A stretch of 64,000 nucleotides of DNA from Kyrpidia spormannii (GCF_002804065.1 NZ_CP024955.1:186001-250000); one strand, 5' to 3'; shown: positions 46,054-54,467, numbered from the stretch's first letter. Notes: generated by a model not told the origin, from the letters alone. A program made the numbers and translations.

Positions 46054-47595
46054 ATGGCAGGAGACGATCGGAAGGGCCGGGGTACGGATACCTCCGAGCA
46101 CGGCCAGGGTCTTTCAGGTCAGAGTTTCCCGGCGGACCGAGACGTGCAGCCGGCGCTCTCCGGACAGACCGAGCCGCCGCAGGAACCTGAGTGGGACCCC
46201 GGGCCGGAAGAGGAACTGGAGATGATCTTGAACTCCGTGTACGACGACATCGTTATCACCGATGGCCGTGGGGTCGTCCTGCGGGCTAGTCGGTCCTGTC
46301 AGCGTGTGTACGGCCGAAGCCCGGAAGAGCTGGTGGGGCAATCTGTTGCGGAACTCGAACGTCAAGGCATTTTTCGCCCATCTATCACTCTGCGGGTTCT
46401 CGCCACCGGGACCCGGCAGACGGTGATCCAAACCACGGCCGATGGCAGTAAAAAGTTGGTCACCGCCACCCCGGTGTTTGATTCCGAAGGGCGGATAGTC
46501 CGGGTGGTTTCGTACTCCCGCGACGTCACCGAATTGATCGAATTAAAAGAGCATCTCGCCGAACTTCAACAGCAGATGGGCCGGGTCACCCGAGAGCTGG
46601 AACATCGGCGAAGCCTGGATACCGAAGTCGATGGACTCGTGGTGGAGAGCGGGGCCATGAAGCGTCTGGTGCGCCAGATGGCCCAATTGGCCAAGCATGA
46701 TGTCACCGTCTTACTTCGAGGGGAATCCGGGGTGGGCAAGGGCGTGTTCGCTCGCTATCTGCACCAGCACAGCCCCCGGGCCGAGGGCCCGTTTATCGAG
46801 ATCAACAGTGGGGCCCTTCCGGAATCCCTGGCGGAATCCGAATTGTTCGGCTACGAACAAGGGACCTTTACCGGCGCTCTGAAATCTGGAAAAATCGGGC
46901 TCATTGAACTGGCCCACGGGGGAACGTTGTTCCTCGATGAGGTGGGTGATCTGCCCCTTCCCCTTCAGGTCAAACTCTTGAAAGTGATCCAGGAAAAAAC
47001 CTTTTATCGCGTTGGCGGTCGGGCGCCGGTCCACTCGGATTTTCGCCTGATTGCCGCGACCAATCGCGATCTCGAGGCGTTAGTGCGGGCAGGGGCTTTT
47101 CGGGAAGATCTGTTTTATCGTTTAAATACGGTTCCCTTGACGATTCCGCCCTTGCGGGAGCGGCGGGAGGATATCCCGGGGCTGGCCGCATACTTCCTCG
47201 AACGGTATAATGCGAAATACCACGCCCGGAAGAGGATCGATCCCGGGGCGCTTCGGCAGTTGGTCGACTATCCGTGGCCCGGCAATGTGCGGGAGTTGGA
47301 AAACCTGATCGAACGCCTGGTCCTCCTCGTAGAGGGCGAGGTCATCCAGCCGACCGATCTACCTTTCGGTGATGCTGCGGGAAACGGGCACAGGATGGAC
47401 GACAACCTGTCGGATCCTCCGTCCCCGGGTTTGGGGGCCCTGCCCTTGCCTGACCTGATGGCGGCCTATGAACGGCATCTGCTTGACGAGGCCCGGCGCC
47501 GATGTCGGAGCACCACGGAGATGGCTTCCCTTCTCGGCGTCAGTCAACCGACGGTGGTCCGGAAGCTGCGGCGGTATTTTGGTTCCACGGGCTAG
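46054..47595 (+). CDS. Sigma-54-dependent transcriptional activator (PAS-AAA+-HTH)
   Basis: The protein is 513 aa. Residues about 1-55 are a polar lead, about 55-165 a PAS sensor domain, about 165-200 a short coiled coil, about 205-435 the AAA+ domain, and 480-513 a Fis/TyrR-type HTH. Visible motifs are Walker A RGESGVGKGVFARYLH (about 220), the sigma-54 contact loop in EQGTFTGALKSG (GTFTGA for GAFTGA), Walker B GGTLFLDEVGDLPL, and the ending TEMASLLGVSQPTVVRKLRRY. PAS ligand or redox input probably controls it. ATG 46054 has GGAGGG 8 bases upstream; an upstream ATG (45979) overlaps a TATAAT that may be its -10 box. It most likely drives the downstream operon. Confidence 0.93.
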   Translation: MAGDDRKGRGTDTSEHGQGLSGQSFPADRDVQPALSGQTEPPQEPEWDPGPEEELEMILNSVYDDIVITDGRGVVLRASRSCQRVYGRSPEELVGQSVAELERQGIFRPSITLRVLATGTRQTVIQTTADGSKKLVTATPVFDSEGRIVRVVSYSRDVTELIELKEHLAELQQQMGRVTRELEHRRSLDTEVDGLVVESGAMKRLVRQMAQLAKHDVTVLLRGESGVGKGVFARYLHQHSPRAEGPFIEINSGALPESLAESELFGYEQGTFTGALKSGKIGLIELAHGGTLFLDEVGDLPLPLQVKLLKVIQEKTFYRVGGRAPVHSDFRLIAATNRDLEALVRAGAFREDLFYRLNTVPLTIPPLRERREDIPGLAAYFLERYNAKYHARKRIDPGALRQLVDYPWPGNVRELENLIERLVLLVEGEVIQPTDLPFGDAAGNGHRMDDNLSDPPSPGLGALPLPDLMAAYERHLLDEARRRCRSTTEMASLLGVSQPTVVRKLRRYFGSTG

Positions 47596-47640
47596 GCCGG
47601 GAACTGGCCAGGCGGACTGGCTGTTGAGAAGGGGTGCTGT

Positions 47641-47678
47641 TATACGAACTTGTATAGGAACTTATACAGATCTGTATA
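47641..47678. promoter_or_regulatory. Paired palindromes, candidate enhancer (UAS) for the sigma-54 activator
   Basis: TATACGAACTTGTATA (47641-47656) and TATACAGATCTGTATA (47663-47678) both fit TATAC-N6-GTATA. The second is a perfect palindrome. Their centres are 22 bases apart, about two helical turns, so two dimers would bind one face. They lie about 165-190 bases before the predicted sigma-54 start, a normal enhancer distance. The half-site and N6 spacing resemble TyrR-type boxes, fitting the activator's HTH. Confidence 0.7.
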
Positions 47679-47809
47679 AATTTGACGACCAAGCTGTTCG
47701 TTTGCTGGATGGAGCCAGCACCAGACAGCCTCAAAAACCACTTGAATTTCCTGTACTCTGTCCCCACTGACCCTTCAAACCTCTCTTCGATACGTTATGT
47801 ATTCTAACA

Positions 47810-47825
47810 TGGTACGAATCCTGCA
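47810..47825 (+). promoter_or_regulatory. Sigma-54 (-24/-12) promoter of the ureohydrolase operon
   Basis: TGGTACG-AATC-CTGCA matches the RpoN consensus TGGCACG-N4-TTGCA with two substitutions. The GG (47811-47812) and GC (47823-47824) are separated by exactly ten bases. Transcription should start near 47836, leaving a 17-base leader that contains AGGAGGG and the start at 47853. Confidence 0.85.
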
Positions 47826-47852
47826 TGATCCCTTCGCACAGGAGGGATCGAA

Positions 47853-48818
47853 ATGCCGTATCAACCGAAGGATTCTTTTGAGTCGCCCCGATTTTGTGGG
47901 GTTCGCACCTTTATGCGCCTGCCTTATGTGGAACATCTCGACGCCGGAGAACCGATCGATTTTGCCGTGGTGGGGGTGCCCTTCGACACCGGCCAGTCCT
48001 ATCGCTCCGGCGCCCGGTTCGGGCCGGCCCACATCCGAGATTTTTCCGTGTTGCTCCGACCCTATCATCCCCAGCAGGACATTAACGTTTTTGATTATGT
48101 CTCCGGGATCGACTACGGAGATCTTCCGGTGGTGCCAGGGTATATCGAAGAAACGTATCGCCGGATGGTCGAAGGCTTGACGCCACTGCTCGATCGCAGC
48201 ATTGTGCCCATAGTCCTGGGCGGGGACCACAGTATCACCCTGGGAGAGCTTCGCGCCGTGGCGAAGCGGTACGGCCCCGTGGGTCTGATCCATTTCGACT
48301 CCCATTCGGACACTTGGGACAGCTATTTTGGCCAAAAATACAATCACGGGACGCCTTTCCGCCGGGCTGCGGAGGAGGGGCTGTTGGCTCCGGAGCGGGT
48401 GATTCAGGTCGGGATGCGCGGGCCGCTGTACGGGCCACAGGATCTCGACGATGCCCGGCAGTTGGGGTTTGCCGTGTACACCACCGACGACTTGCTCGCC
48501 ATGGGAATTCCCGAGATGATCCGGTTGATCCGGGAGCGCGTCGGGAGCGGGCCAACGTTTCTCTCCTTTGATATCGATTTTCTCGATCCCGTGTACGCAC
48601 CCGGGACGGGGACTCCAGAGGTAGCCGGTGTCACGGTTGCCCAGGCTCAACAGTTGGTACGGGGACTCGCGGGTCTGAACATCGTCGCGTATGACCTGGT
48701 GGAGGTCCTGCCCGCGTACGACAGTGGACAGATCACCGCCGCGGCCGCGGCGAACGTGGTGTACGAATTTATTGCCCTTCTCGCCCTGCAAAAGAGAGGA
48801 GGTCATCGGGATGGCTGA
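47853..48818 (+). CDS. Ureohydrolase (agmatinase/guanidino-acid hydrolase family)
   Basis: The protein is 321 aa, of the arginase/agmatinase fold. It hydrolyses a guanidino compound to urea and an amine through a dinuclear Mn or Ni site. Ligands are visible: His126 in VLGGDHSITLGE, Asp149, His151 and Asp153 in HFDSHSDTWD (Ser where most have Ala), and Asp240 and Asp242 in SFDIDFLDP. KYNHGTPFRRAAEEGLL is closer to guanidinobutyrase/guanidinopropionase-like members than to classical agmatinase. AGGAGGG precedes ATG 47853. It is the first gene of the sigma-54 operon. The substrate is open: agmatine, guanidinobutyrate, guanidine or similar. Confidence 0.88.
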   Translation: MPYQPKDSFESPRFCGVRTFMRLPYVEHLDAGEPIDFAVVGVPFDTGQSYRSGARFGPAHIRDFSVLLRPYHPQQDINVFDYVSGIDYGDLPVVPGYIEETYRRMVEGLTPLLDRSIVPIVLGGDHSITLGELRAVAKRYGPVGLIHFDSHSDTWDSYFGQKYNHGTPFRRAAEEGLLAPERVIQVGMRGPLYGPQDLDDARQLGFAVYTTDDLLAMGIPEMIRLIRERVGSGPTFLSFDIDFLDPVYAPGTGTPEVAGVTVAQAQQLVRGLAGLNIVAYDLVEVLPAYDSGQITAAAAANVVYEFIALLALQKRGGHRDG

Positions 48819-50184
48819 TTTTACGTCTTCGTTTGGTCAGGACAGTGTGCACCCGGTTCCCCGGGACCGGCGCTCCATGGGCTTTTTTTCCACCTTCTCG
48901 CTCTGGGTAGGGGCCAATGTTGTCGTTACCACGGTGTTCACCGGGATGCTGTTGGTGCCGGATTTGCCGTACCTGCAGGCGATCGCGATTATTCTTCTCG
49001 GCTCGTTGGTGGGGGGTGTGGCCCTGGCGCTGACGGGCAACATCGGGATGCGCACCGGACTGCCGACGATGATCCTCACCCGGGGGGCCTTTGGCCACCG
49101 GGGTGCGGCCCTCCCGTCGGCGGTCAATACGATTGTTCTTATCGGATGGAGTTGGATCCAGGCTTATATGGCGGGGTTGAGCCTCGATCACGCGGTGGAG
49201 TACCTGACGGGTTATAGCAATGTGGCCCTGTTTACGATCCTGACGGAGATCATTGTCGTGGTCATCACCATCTACGGCCACCGCGGGATCGAGCGGACAG
49301 AGAACCTCATCGCCACGGCGATGCTCGTGTTGTCCGTGGTGGTGTTCGGCTATATGTTCATGAAATTTAACATCGGGAATCTGATTTCTATGGCGGCGAG
49401 CGAGCATCCTCAGCTCACAGTGATGGTCGCCTTTGACATCGTCGTCGCCACAGCCTTCTCCTGGTTGTCCTCGGCCTCCGATTATAATCGCAATTGTCGG
49501 GCGGAAAGAACGGCCATCGTCGGGACGTATTTCGGCTACAACGTGGCGACTCTGGTGGCCATGGGTTTGGGGGCCACGGTGTCCGGATTCTCGATTCTGG
49601 GGAACATGACCCAGACCTATGATCCGACTGAACTAATTGGACAAGCGAATCCTGCCCTTGGCTTTGTGGCGGCGGTGGTCATTTTCCTGTCCGTCGTCTC
49701 GACCAACGTCATGGCCCTATACAGCGCAACCATGTCGTATTTGGCCATTTTTCCCGGTCATCGATATTGGATTCCCACTGCGGTGATGGGGATCATTGCC
49801 ACCGCCGGGGCCATGTTGCAGAATTGGCTCCTCGAACATTTCCAAAATTTTTTGCTCATGGTGGGGACGTTGTTCATTCCGGTGGGGGCGATCCTGTTGA
49901 CGGATTATTATATCTTGCGCCGCAAGAACTACGACGCCCTGGAGATTGTGACGGGCCACAAGAAACTCTACTGGTACCGAAATGGGGTGAATGTGCGGGC
50001 CTATCTCGCCTACATCATCGGGGCGGCGTTCGCGTATTATTTTTCCTACGTCCACACCCTGCCCACCGGGGCGACGGTACTGACGTTTCTGCTCACCTCG
50101 GGGGTTTACTGGGTGCTTATGAAGGTAGGGGCGTCGGCCGAGGGGGAGTCCCGGGCGGAGTATGGCCTGGGTGAGGAGGCGTGA
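48811..50184 (+). CDS. NCS1-family permease (cytosine/purine/hydantoin/allantoin type)
   Basis: The protein is 457 aa with twelve predicted membrane segments. The NCS1 hallmarks are an N-terminal RRSMGFFSTFSLWVGANVVV, LLGSLVGGVALALTGNIGMRTGLPTMILTRGAFG, and SSASDYNRNCR in the middle. It imports a small N-rich compound with Na+ or H+. It begins within the last 8 bases of the ureohydrolase gene (GGAGGT 7 bases upstream), so it probably brings in that enzyme's substrate or a precursor. Confidence 0.9.
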   Translation: MADFTSSFGQDSVHPVPRDRRSMGFFSTFSLWVGANVVVTTVFTGMLLVPDLPYLQAIAIILLGSLVGGVALALTGNIGMRTGLPTMILTRGAFGHRGAALPSAVNTIVLIGWSWIQAYMAGLSLDHAVEYLTGYSNVALFTILTEIIVVVITIYGHRGIERTENLIATAMLVLSVVVFGYMFMKFNIGNLISMAASEHPQLTVMVAFDIVVATAFSWLSSASDYNRNCRAERTAIVGTYFGYNVATLVAMGLGATVSGFSILGNMTQTYDPTELIGQANPALGFVAAVVIFLSVVSTNVMALYSATMSYLAIFPGHRYWIPTAVMGIIATAGAMLQNWLLEHFQNFLLMVGTLFIPVGAILLTDYYILRRKNYDALEIVTGHKKLYWYRNGVNVRAYLAYIIGAAFAYYFSYVHTLPTGATVLTFLLTSGVYWVLMKVGASAEGESRAEYGLGEEA

Positions 50185-50186
50185 GG

Positions 50187-51050
50187 ATGAAGGTTCGCAT
50201 CGCCGTGGTGCAGGATCGCTATGACGTCGGAGCGGTGGAAGAGAATTTGGCAAAGATGGAGCGGGCCGTGGCCGAGGACTTGGTTGCCGAGTTCCGGGTG
50301 AAGAGAGAGGGGCGGGCCAATGGGGAGGAGCCGGCGGTTTCCTCCCCGGATTCGCCGCGGGTTTATGTGTTTCCGGAGTTGTGCGTCCCGGGCTATGAAG
50401 CCACGCCGCAAGAGATGGGGGACCTCGCTGAGCCGAGGGACGGTCCCTCGTTCCGTCGCGTGGCCTCCATGGCTCGCCGGGCGTCCGCCTATGTGGTCTA
50501 CGGATATGCGGAGCGAAGTGAGGACGGGCGGATGTACAATGCTTTGCAGTGCGTGGGCCCGGAGGGATCTTCCTTGGGGAACTATCGCAAAATTCACCTG
50601 GCCGGAGCGGAGGGCGAGGTGTTCACGCCCGGCGACGGGTCGGTGGTGTTCGATACGCCCATGGGCCGGGTGGGCCTGATGATCTGTTGGGATCTGGCCT
50701 TTCCGGAACTGGCCCGCACCCTCGCCCTGGCCGGGGCCGAGATGATTTGGGCGGGAAGTGCCTGGGAGAAACCCTATGGCGGGCCTTTCCAGCGCTTTGC
50801 CGCCGCCCGGGCCCTGGACAATACGCTTTTTCTCGCCGTCAGTAACCAGGTGGGCCAACCTCGGAGCCTGGACTTCTGTGGAGACAGTGCCGTATACGAT
50901 CCCACGGGGGTATCGGTGACGGGGCTCGGTGAAAAGCCGGGTTTGGCGGCGGCGTGGATCGATCTCGCCGATGTGGATCGGCACCGAAGCCATTTTTATA
51001 CGATGCTGCGGGAGAGACGGCCGGAATGTTATCATGAAGCGGTGAGGTGA
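50187..51050 (+). CDS. Carbon-nitrogen hydrolase (nitrilase superfamily amidase)
   Basis: The protein is 287 aa. The catalytic Glu64 (VYVFPELCVPGYE), Lys135 (NYRKIHL) and Cys167 (GLMICWDLAFPELARTLAL) are all present. It resembles aliphatic amidases and N-carbamoyl-amine hydrolases such as N-carbamoylputrescine amidohydrolase. The segment at about 35-58 is a charged insert (KREGRANGEEPAVSSPDSP). ATG 50187 has GAGGAGG 7 bases upstream and lies 2 bases past the permease stop. In the operon it could hydrolyse an amide or ureido product. Confidence 0.88.
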   Translation: MKVRIAVVQDRYDVGAVEENLAKMERAVAEDLVAEFRVKREGRANGEEPAVSSPDSPRVYVFPELCVPGYEATPQEMGDLAEPRDGPSFRRVASMARRASAYVVYGYAERSEDGRMYNALQCVGPEGSSLGNYRKIHLAGAEGEVFTPGDGSVVFDTPMGRVGLMICWDLAFPELARTLALAGAEMIWAGSAWEKPYGGPFQRFAAARALDNTLFLAVSNQVGQPRSLDFCGDSAVYDPTGVSVTGLGEKPGLAAAWIDLADVDRHRSHFYTMLRERRPECYHEAVR

Positions 51051-51055
51051 TGCCG

Positions 51056-51736
51056 ATGTTTCGACCTCGGAAGATCGTGGATCTCTCCATGCCCATCCGA
51101 AGGGGCATGCCGGTCTATCCCGGGGATCCCCAGCCGGATCTGCAACCCGCGGCTACCCTTGACAAGGATGGCTTTAATGTCTCCCATCTTCACTTGGGAA
51201 CCCACACCGGCACCCATGTGGATGCGCCGTATCATTTTTCCGAGGGCGGCGCCCGGATTGACTCCCTGCCCCTGGAGTGGTTCGTCGGCACGGGGCTGAT
51301 CATTCCCGTCCCGGGAAAAGGACCGAGGGAATGCATCTGCCTCGAGGAGGTGGCTCCGTGGGTGGAGCGGGCCAAACCCGGACAACTGGTCCTTTTTGCG
51401 ACGGGATGGTGGCGCAAGGCCGGGGAGGCCGACTACGTTCGCCATCCCTATGTCGAGGTGCGGGTGATCGAGGCACTCCTTGATCGGGGTGTTCGGGTCT
51501 TCGGTATCGATGCCATGAACATCGATCCCACCGGGGAAACGGACTATCCCGTGCACCGGGCGATCACCGCGGCAGGAGGGATTATTATCGAAAATTTGTG
51601 CAATCTGAACGCGGTGGATTTCGCCGATCCTGTCATTGTGGTGTTTCCCCTCCGGATCGAGGGGGCCGATGGATCGCCGGTGCGGGCGGTGGCCATGGAT
51701 CTGGGAGATGGAGGTTCGGCGGTTCGGGAGGGGTGA
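51056..51736 (+). CDS. Cyclase-family (kynurenine-formamidase-like) hydrolase
   Basis: The protein is 226 aa. It has the family metal motif HLGTHTGTHVDAPYHF (HxGTHxDxPxH), an early DLSMPIRRGMPVYPGDP, VFGIDAMNID, and a YPVHRAI block near the C-terminus. Members hydrolyse formamides or cyclic amides (kynurenine formamidase, isatin hydrolase). ATG 51056 follows GGTGAGGTG; ATG 51050 is in frame and overlaps the upstream stop. It is the last gene of the sigma-54 operon. A short hairpin follows its stop. Confidence 0.87.
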   Translation: MFRPRKIVDLSMPIRRGMPVYPGDPQPDLQPAATLDKDGFNVSHLHLGTHTGTHVDAPYHFSEGGARIDSLPLEWFVGTGLIIPVPGKGPRECICLEEVAPWVERAKPGQLVLFATGWWRKAGEADYVRHPYVEVRVIEALLDRGVRVFGIDAMNIDPTGETDYPVHRAITAAGGIIIENLCNLNAVDFADPVIVVFPLRIEGADGSPVRAVAMDLGDGGSAVREG

Positions 51737-51833
51737 TCGGCCGAGAAAATCGGCCGGCAGGAATGCGTGGTTAGAATGAACTATTTGTGGCGAATCGGGG
51801 ATGCCGGATTGTTCCTGAAGTGGCGGGCACAGG

Positions 51834-51864
51834 GAGGCTGACCGCCCGCAAGGAGGTCAGCCTC
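51834..51864. terminator. Hairpin between the convergent operons
   Basis: GAGGCTGACC and GGTCAGCCTC are exact 10-bp arms with an 11-base loop. The U tract is poor on both strands. It lies just past the end of the cytochrome c gene (minus) and about 100 bases after the cyclase gene, so it may end both transcripts. Confidence 0.6.
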
Positions 51865-51873
51865 TCATTCAAC

Positions 51874-52722
51874 CTAATTCTGCGGCCTCCCTTTCGGGAA
51901 GTCCTTCGATTTTCCAGGAAAATGAGGCCGGTCGTGGGACAAAATCCAGGCCGAGACGTCCCGGGCCTGGGCGTCGGTCAGTGCCCCGGGGTTCTCCCCG
52001 CCCATCGGGGCTTTTGGCATGTTCACTTTAACAAAAGCGGCCATCTTGGAGAGATTGGCCATTCCAGCCCCGTCGTTGAAAGAGTTCGGGCCCCAAACCG
52101 CGGGTCCCGCCGGGGTACCTTCACCGTTCGCTCCATGGCAGGCGGCACAGGATTGTTGGTACAGTTTCTGACCCTCTTGAAGATTGGGATTGGAGACGTC
52201 GATTTTTACATTTTGCCCCCTCCAGGGTGGATTGGTCCCTTCAGGAATTCCCTTGGAGATGTAAGACATGTACATGGAGAATGCCCGCATTTCTGTACTG
52301 TCGTACGGAATCGGCTTGCCGTTCATGCTGCGCTGCAGGCATTGGTTCACCCGGTCCTCCAAGGTCGAGATTGCCGCTTCCCGGTCCCGGTACTGCGGAT
52401 AGACGGAGGCTACACCGACGAGGCTCAACTCCTTCTCGACCGTTCCTGCCTGGGCGTGGCAACTCGAACAGGACAGCTGGTTCCCGACGTTGTTCGGCAA
52501 CAGTTTCTTGGTGTCGTTCATGAGATCATAGCCAAGTTTAATCGCTTTTCCGTTCTCGTCGTTCGGCACGCTGTCGATACTGGGAGGATTGAATGTCACC
52601 GCCGTCGATCCCTCCGGAGAGGGACTTTTCAACGGGGCGGGGCCAGTGGTTGGCGCCGTACAAGCGGACAACAAAACAGCCGCTGCCGCAGCGACAGAGA
52701 ACAGGGCGATGCGTGAGCCCAT
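51874..52722 (-). CDS. Dihaem cytochrome c lipoprotein, TsdA (thiosulfate dehydrogenase)-like
   Basis: The protein is 282 aa. The lipobox VLLSAC (Cys21) shows it is a membrane-anchored extracytoplasmic lipoprotein. Two haem sites are CSSCH (85-89) and CAACH (192-196). Around the first haem the pattern GVASVYPQYRDREAAISTLEDRVNQCLQRSMNGKP fits TsdA-type thiosulfate dehydrogenases, including Cys128 as a candidate axial cysteine for haem 1. TsdA interconverts thiosulfate and tetrathionate. It could instead be a related electron-transfer cytochrome. A promoter lies upstream, at 52748-52777. No sox genes adjoin. Confidence 0.82.
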   Translation of the reverse strand: MGSRIALFSVAAAAAVLLSACTAPTTGPAPLKSPSPEGSTAVTFNPPSIDSVPNDENGKAIKLGYDLMNDTKKLLPNNVGNQLSCSSCHAQAGTVEKELSLVGVASVYPQYRDREAAISTLEDRVNQCLQRSMNGKPIPYDSTEMRAFSMYMSYISKGIPEGTNPPWRGQNVKIDVSNPNLQEGQKLYQQSCAACHGANGEGTPAGPAVWGPNSFNDGAGMANLSKMAAFVKVNMPKAPMGGENPGALTDAQARDVSAWILSHDRPHFPGKSKDFPKGRPQN

Positions 52723-52747
52723 GCGGGACGCCCCCCATCACCGGTAG

Positions 52748-52777
52748 AATATAGTGAAATTCCGACATCACTGTGAA
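52748..52777 (-). promoter_or_regulatory. Sigma-A promoter of the TsdA-like gene
   Basis: On the minus strand, TTCACA (52777-52772) and TATATT (52753-52748) are 18 bases apart. The start would be about 20 bases before the ATG at 52722. Confidence 0.6.
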
Positions 52778-52893
52778 AAAAATACCTGTGCCCGTGAACG
52801 TATTATGACATGTTGAGGAGGCGATTTCTTGGGAGGAATGCGCTAGCTGGCATTGGGACATTCGTACTATTTTTTCCGCCAAGGTTATAAGAT

Positions 52894-53724
52894 CTAACGG
52901 TTTTGCGCCGGGGGGCGCGGTCGGTGGTAGGGGAGTGGAACATAGCCCACCGTGGGCCGGCGTTGAGGCGGCTGAGGATAGAGGTCCATAAGGGCATAAA
53001 TCTCTTCGGGCATGTCGGTGCTCACCGGAAGGCCGAAATCGCGCAGCTGCCGGTACATGAGAGGGTAATCGTGGGTCCAGGTTCCTTCGGAGAGGATCTC
53101 GGCCAGATCCCGGGCTTGGTTGTCGGGGAAGTGCTCTCTTAACAGACTCGCCACGAATTCCCGCACCTGGTGGATCGCCTTTTCCGCCATGTCCGCCATA
53201 ATCCAGGTCTCGTCATCGATGTCTTTCGCTTCTTTGGTGCGGGTCAGGCGGAGGATCGATGCCGCGGGCCATTGTCCCAGCTGGGGATCCACCGGGCCCA
53301 GCACAGCGTTCTCATCCATGACGATCCGGTCGGCGGCCAGGGCGATAAGGGTACCCCCGGACATGGCATAGTGGGGTACATACACCGTGACGTCCGCAGG
53401 ATGCGCTTTCAGGGCCGCGGCGATCTGTTCCGCCGCCAGCACCAGGCCGCCGGGGGTATGCAATACCAAGTCGATGGGCATGTCGTCGGGAGTCAGGCGG
53501 ATCGCCCGAAGCACCTGCTCGGAGTCTTCGATGTTGATGTAGTTGCGCAGGGGCACGCCGAGGAAACTGAGGGTTTCCTGGCGGTTGATCAAGGTGATCA
53601 TCCGGGTTCCCCGCCTTGTTTCCCATCGGCGGATGGCTCGGATCCGCTGGAACTCCACGGTGCGCTGGTGGACCATCGGCCACAGGAAGGAGATAAAAAT
53701 CAGGAACCAAATGATGTTGGACAT
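52894..53724 (-). CDS. Membrane-anchored ClpP-fold serine protease (SDH proteinase family)
   Basis: The protein is 276 aa. One N-terminal membrane segment (IIWFLIFISFLW) precedes a ClpP/crotonase-fold domain with LVLHTPGGLVLAAEQIAAAL and the serine motif YAMSGGTLIALAADRIVMDENAVLGPVDPQLG. It fits the serine dehydrogenase proteinase (PF01972) family, related to SppA and archaeal membrane proteases. It probably degrades membrane or signal-peptide fragments. The start is ATG 53724 with GAGGGGG just upstream. The C-terminal tail is Pro/Arg-rich. It is a single gene. Confidence 0.87.
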   Translation of the reverse strand: MSNIIWFLIFISFLWPMVHQRTVEFQRIRAIRRWETRRGTRMITLINRQETLSFLGVPLRNYINIEDSEQVLRAIRLTPDDMPIDLVLHTPGGLVLAAEQIAAALKAHPADVTVYVPHYAMSGGTLIALAADRIVMDENAVLGPVDPQLGQWPAASILRLTRTKEAKDIDDETWIMADMAEKAIHQVREFVASLLREHFPDNQARDLAEILSEGTWTHDYPLMYRQLRDFGLPVSTDMPEEIYALMDLYPQPPQRRPTVGYVPLPYHRPRPPAQNR

Positions 53725-53810
53725 GAATCCCCCTCGTTTCTCGCCGCCTGCCTGATTACGTTGCTTTATTATAAACATGCCCCGTGGCGCGGATGCAATG
53801 GATGGGGGAC

Positions 53811-53845
53811 AAAAAAATGCCGGAGGGGTGCATGCCCCCCGGCAT
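53811..53845 (-). terminator. Terminator of the DUF2231 gene
   Basis: Reading on the minus strand, ATGCCGG and CCGGCAT arms with a GGGGC/GCCCC-like inner pairing are followed by seven T residues. The stem starts at the stop codon of the DUF2231 gene. Confidence 0.85.
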
Positions 53846-54339
53846 CAGTCGTGTTCGCCGTGACTTCCCGGTATCGGTGGATGAACCAGATTGCCGTTCA
53901 TGGAAACGCCGATGGCCTCTTCATACACCATCTGGCCCCCGTAATAGCCGGTGACCAGCACGGCGACGGCGGCGGCCACGGAAAGGACTGTGTAGGCAGC
54001 CTTTCTCACCGGTCCCTTAACAACCTGACGGCGCCAAGCCGCCCAAAGCCGCCACGCTGCGACGATCAGCGCGAGTATGAGGGTTACGTCGGCCAATCGC
54101 TCATGGGGTTCAAACGAGGCGGAGATCCCCCGGGCGTCGTGCTCCGGTCCCGTGGCCACGGCCAGCGCCGCCCCAGCTGCGGCGACGAGCCACAGCAGGA
54201 GGCCGTGGCCCGGGGGGATCTCCCGATGGCGGACGACGGTGATCAGGTCATAAGCGGCTGCGACGACGATCAACGCGATGGGAAAGTGGACAACAATGGG
54301 ATGGGGGTGACGAAATAGGTCCAGCAGAAAACCGCTCAT
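53845..54339 (-). CDS. DUF2231 membrane protein
   Basis: The protein is 164 aa with four predicted membrane segments. It starts MSGFLLDLFRHPHPIVVHFPIALIVV, where the HPxxVHFPIAL histidines are the DUF2231 signature, and has conserved HERLAD and GYYGGQMVYEEAIGV segments. The histidine pattern suggests haem or electron-transfer involvement, not proven. GAGGAGG precedes ATG 54339. It ends in a good terminator. Confidence 0.85.
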   Translation of the reverse strand: MSGFLLDLFRHPHPIVVHFPIALIVVAAAYDLITVVRHREIPPGHGLLLWLVAAAGAALAVATGPEHDARGISASFEPHERLADVTLILALIVAAWRLWAAWRRQVVKGPVRKAAYTVLSVAAAVAVLVTGYYGGQMVYEEAIGVSMNGNLVHPPIPGSHGEHD

Positions 54340-54467
54340 GGCTCAACCTCCTCGATGTCTCTGCCCATTCTACCCACCGGGACTAACAGGAACCTGACAG
54401 GTTGGTAACAATTCCATAACAACACACGAAAAGGATTTCTCATTCTAAACAGGTTTTATCTCTGATT

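Noticed and set aside
51787..54318. Two plus-strand open frames (309 and 382 aa) over the TsdA-like, protease and DUF2231 genes
   Set aside because: Antisense shadows without motifs; the minus-strand genes have signal sequences, haem motifs and catalytic residues.
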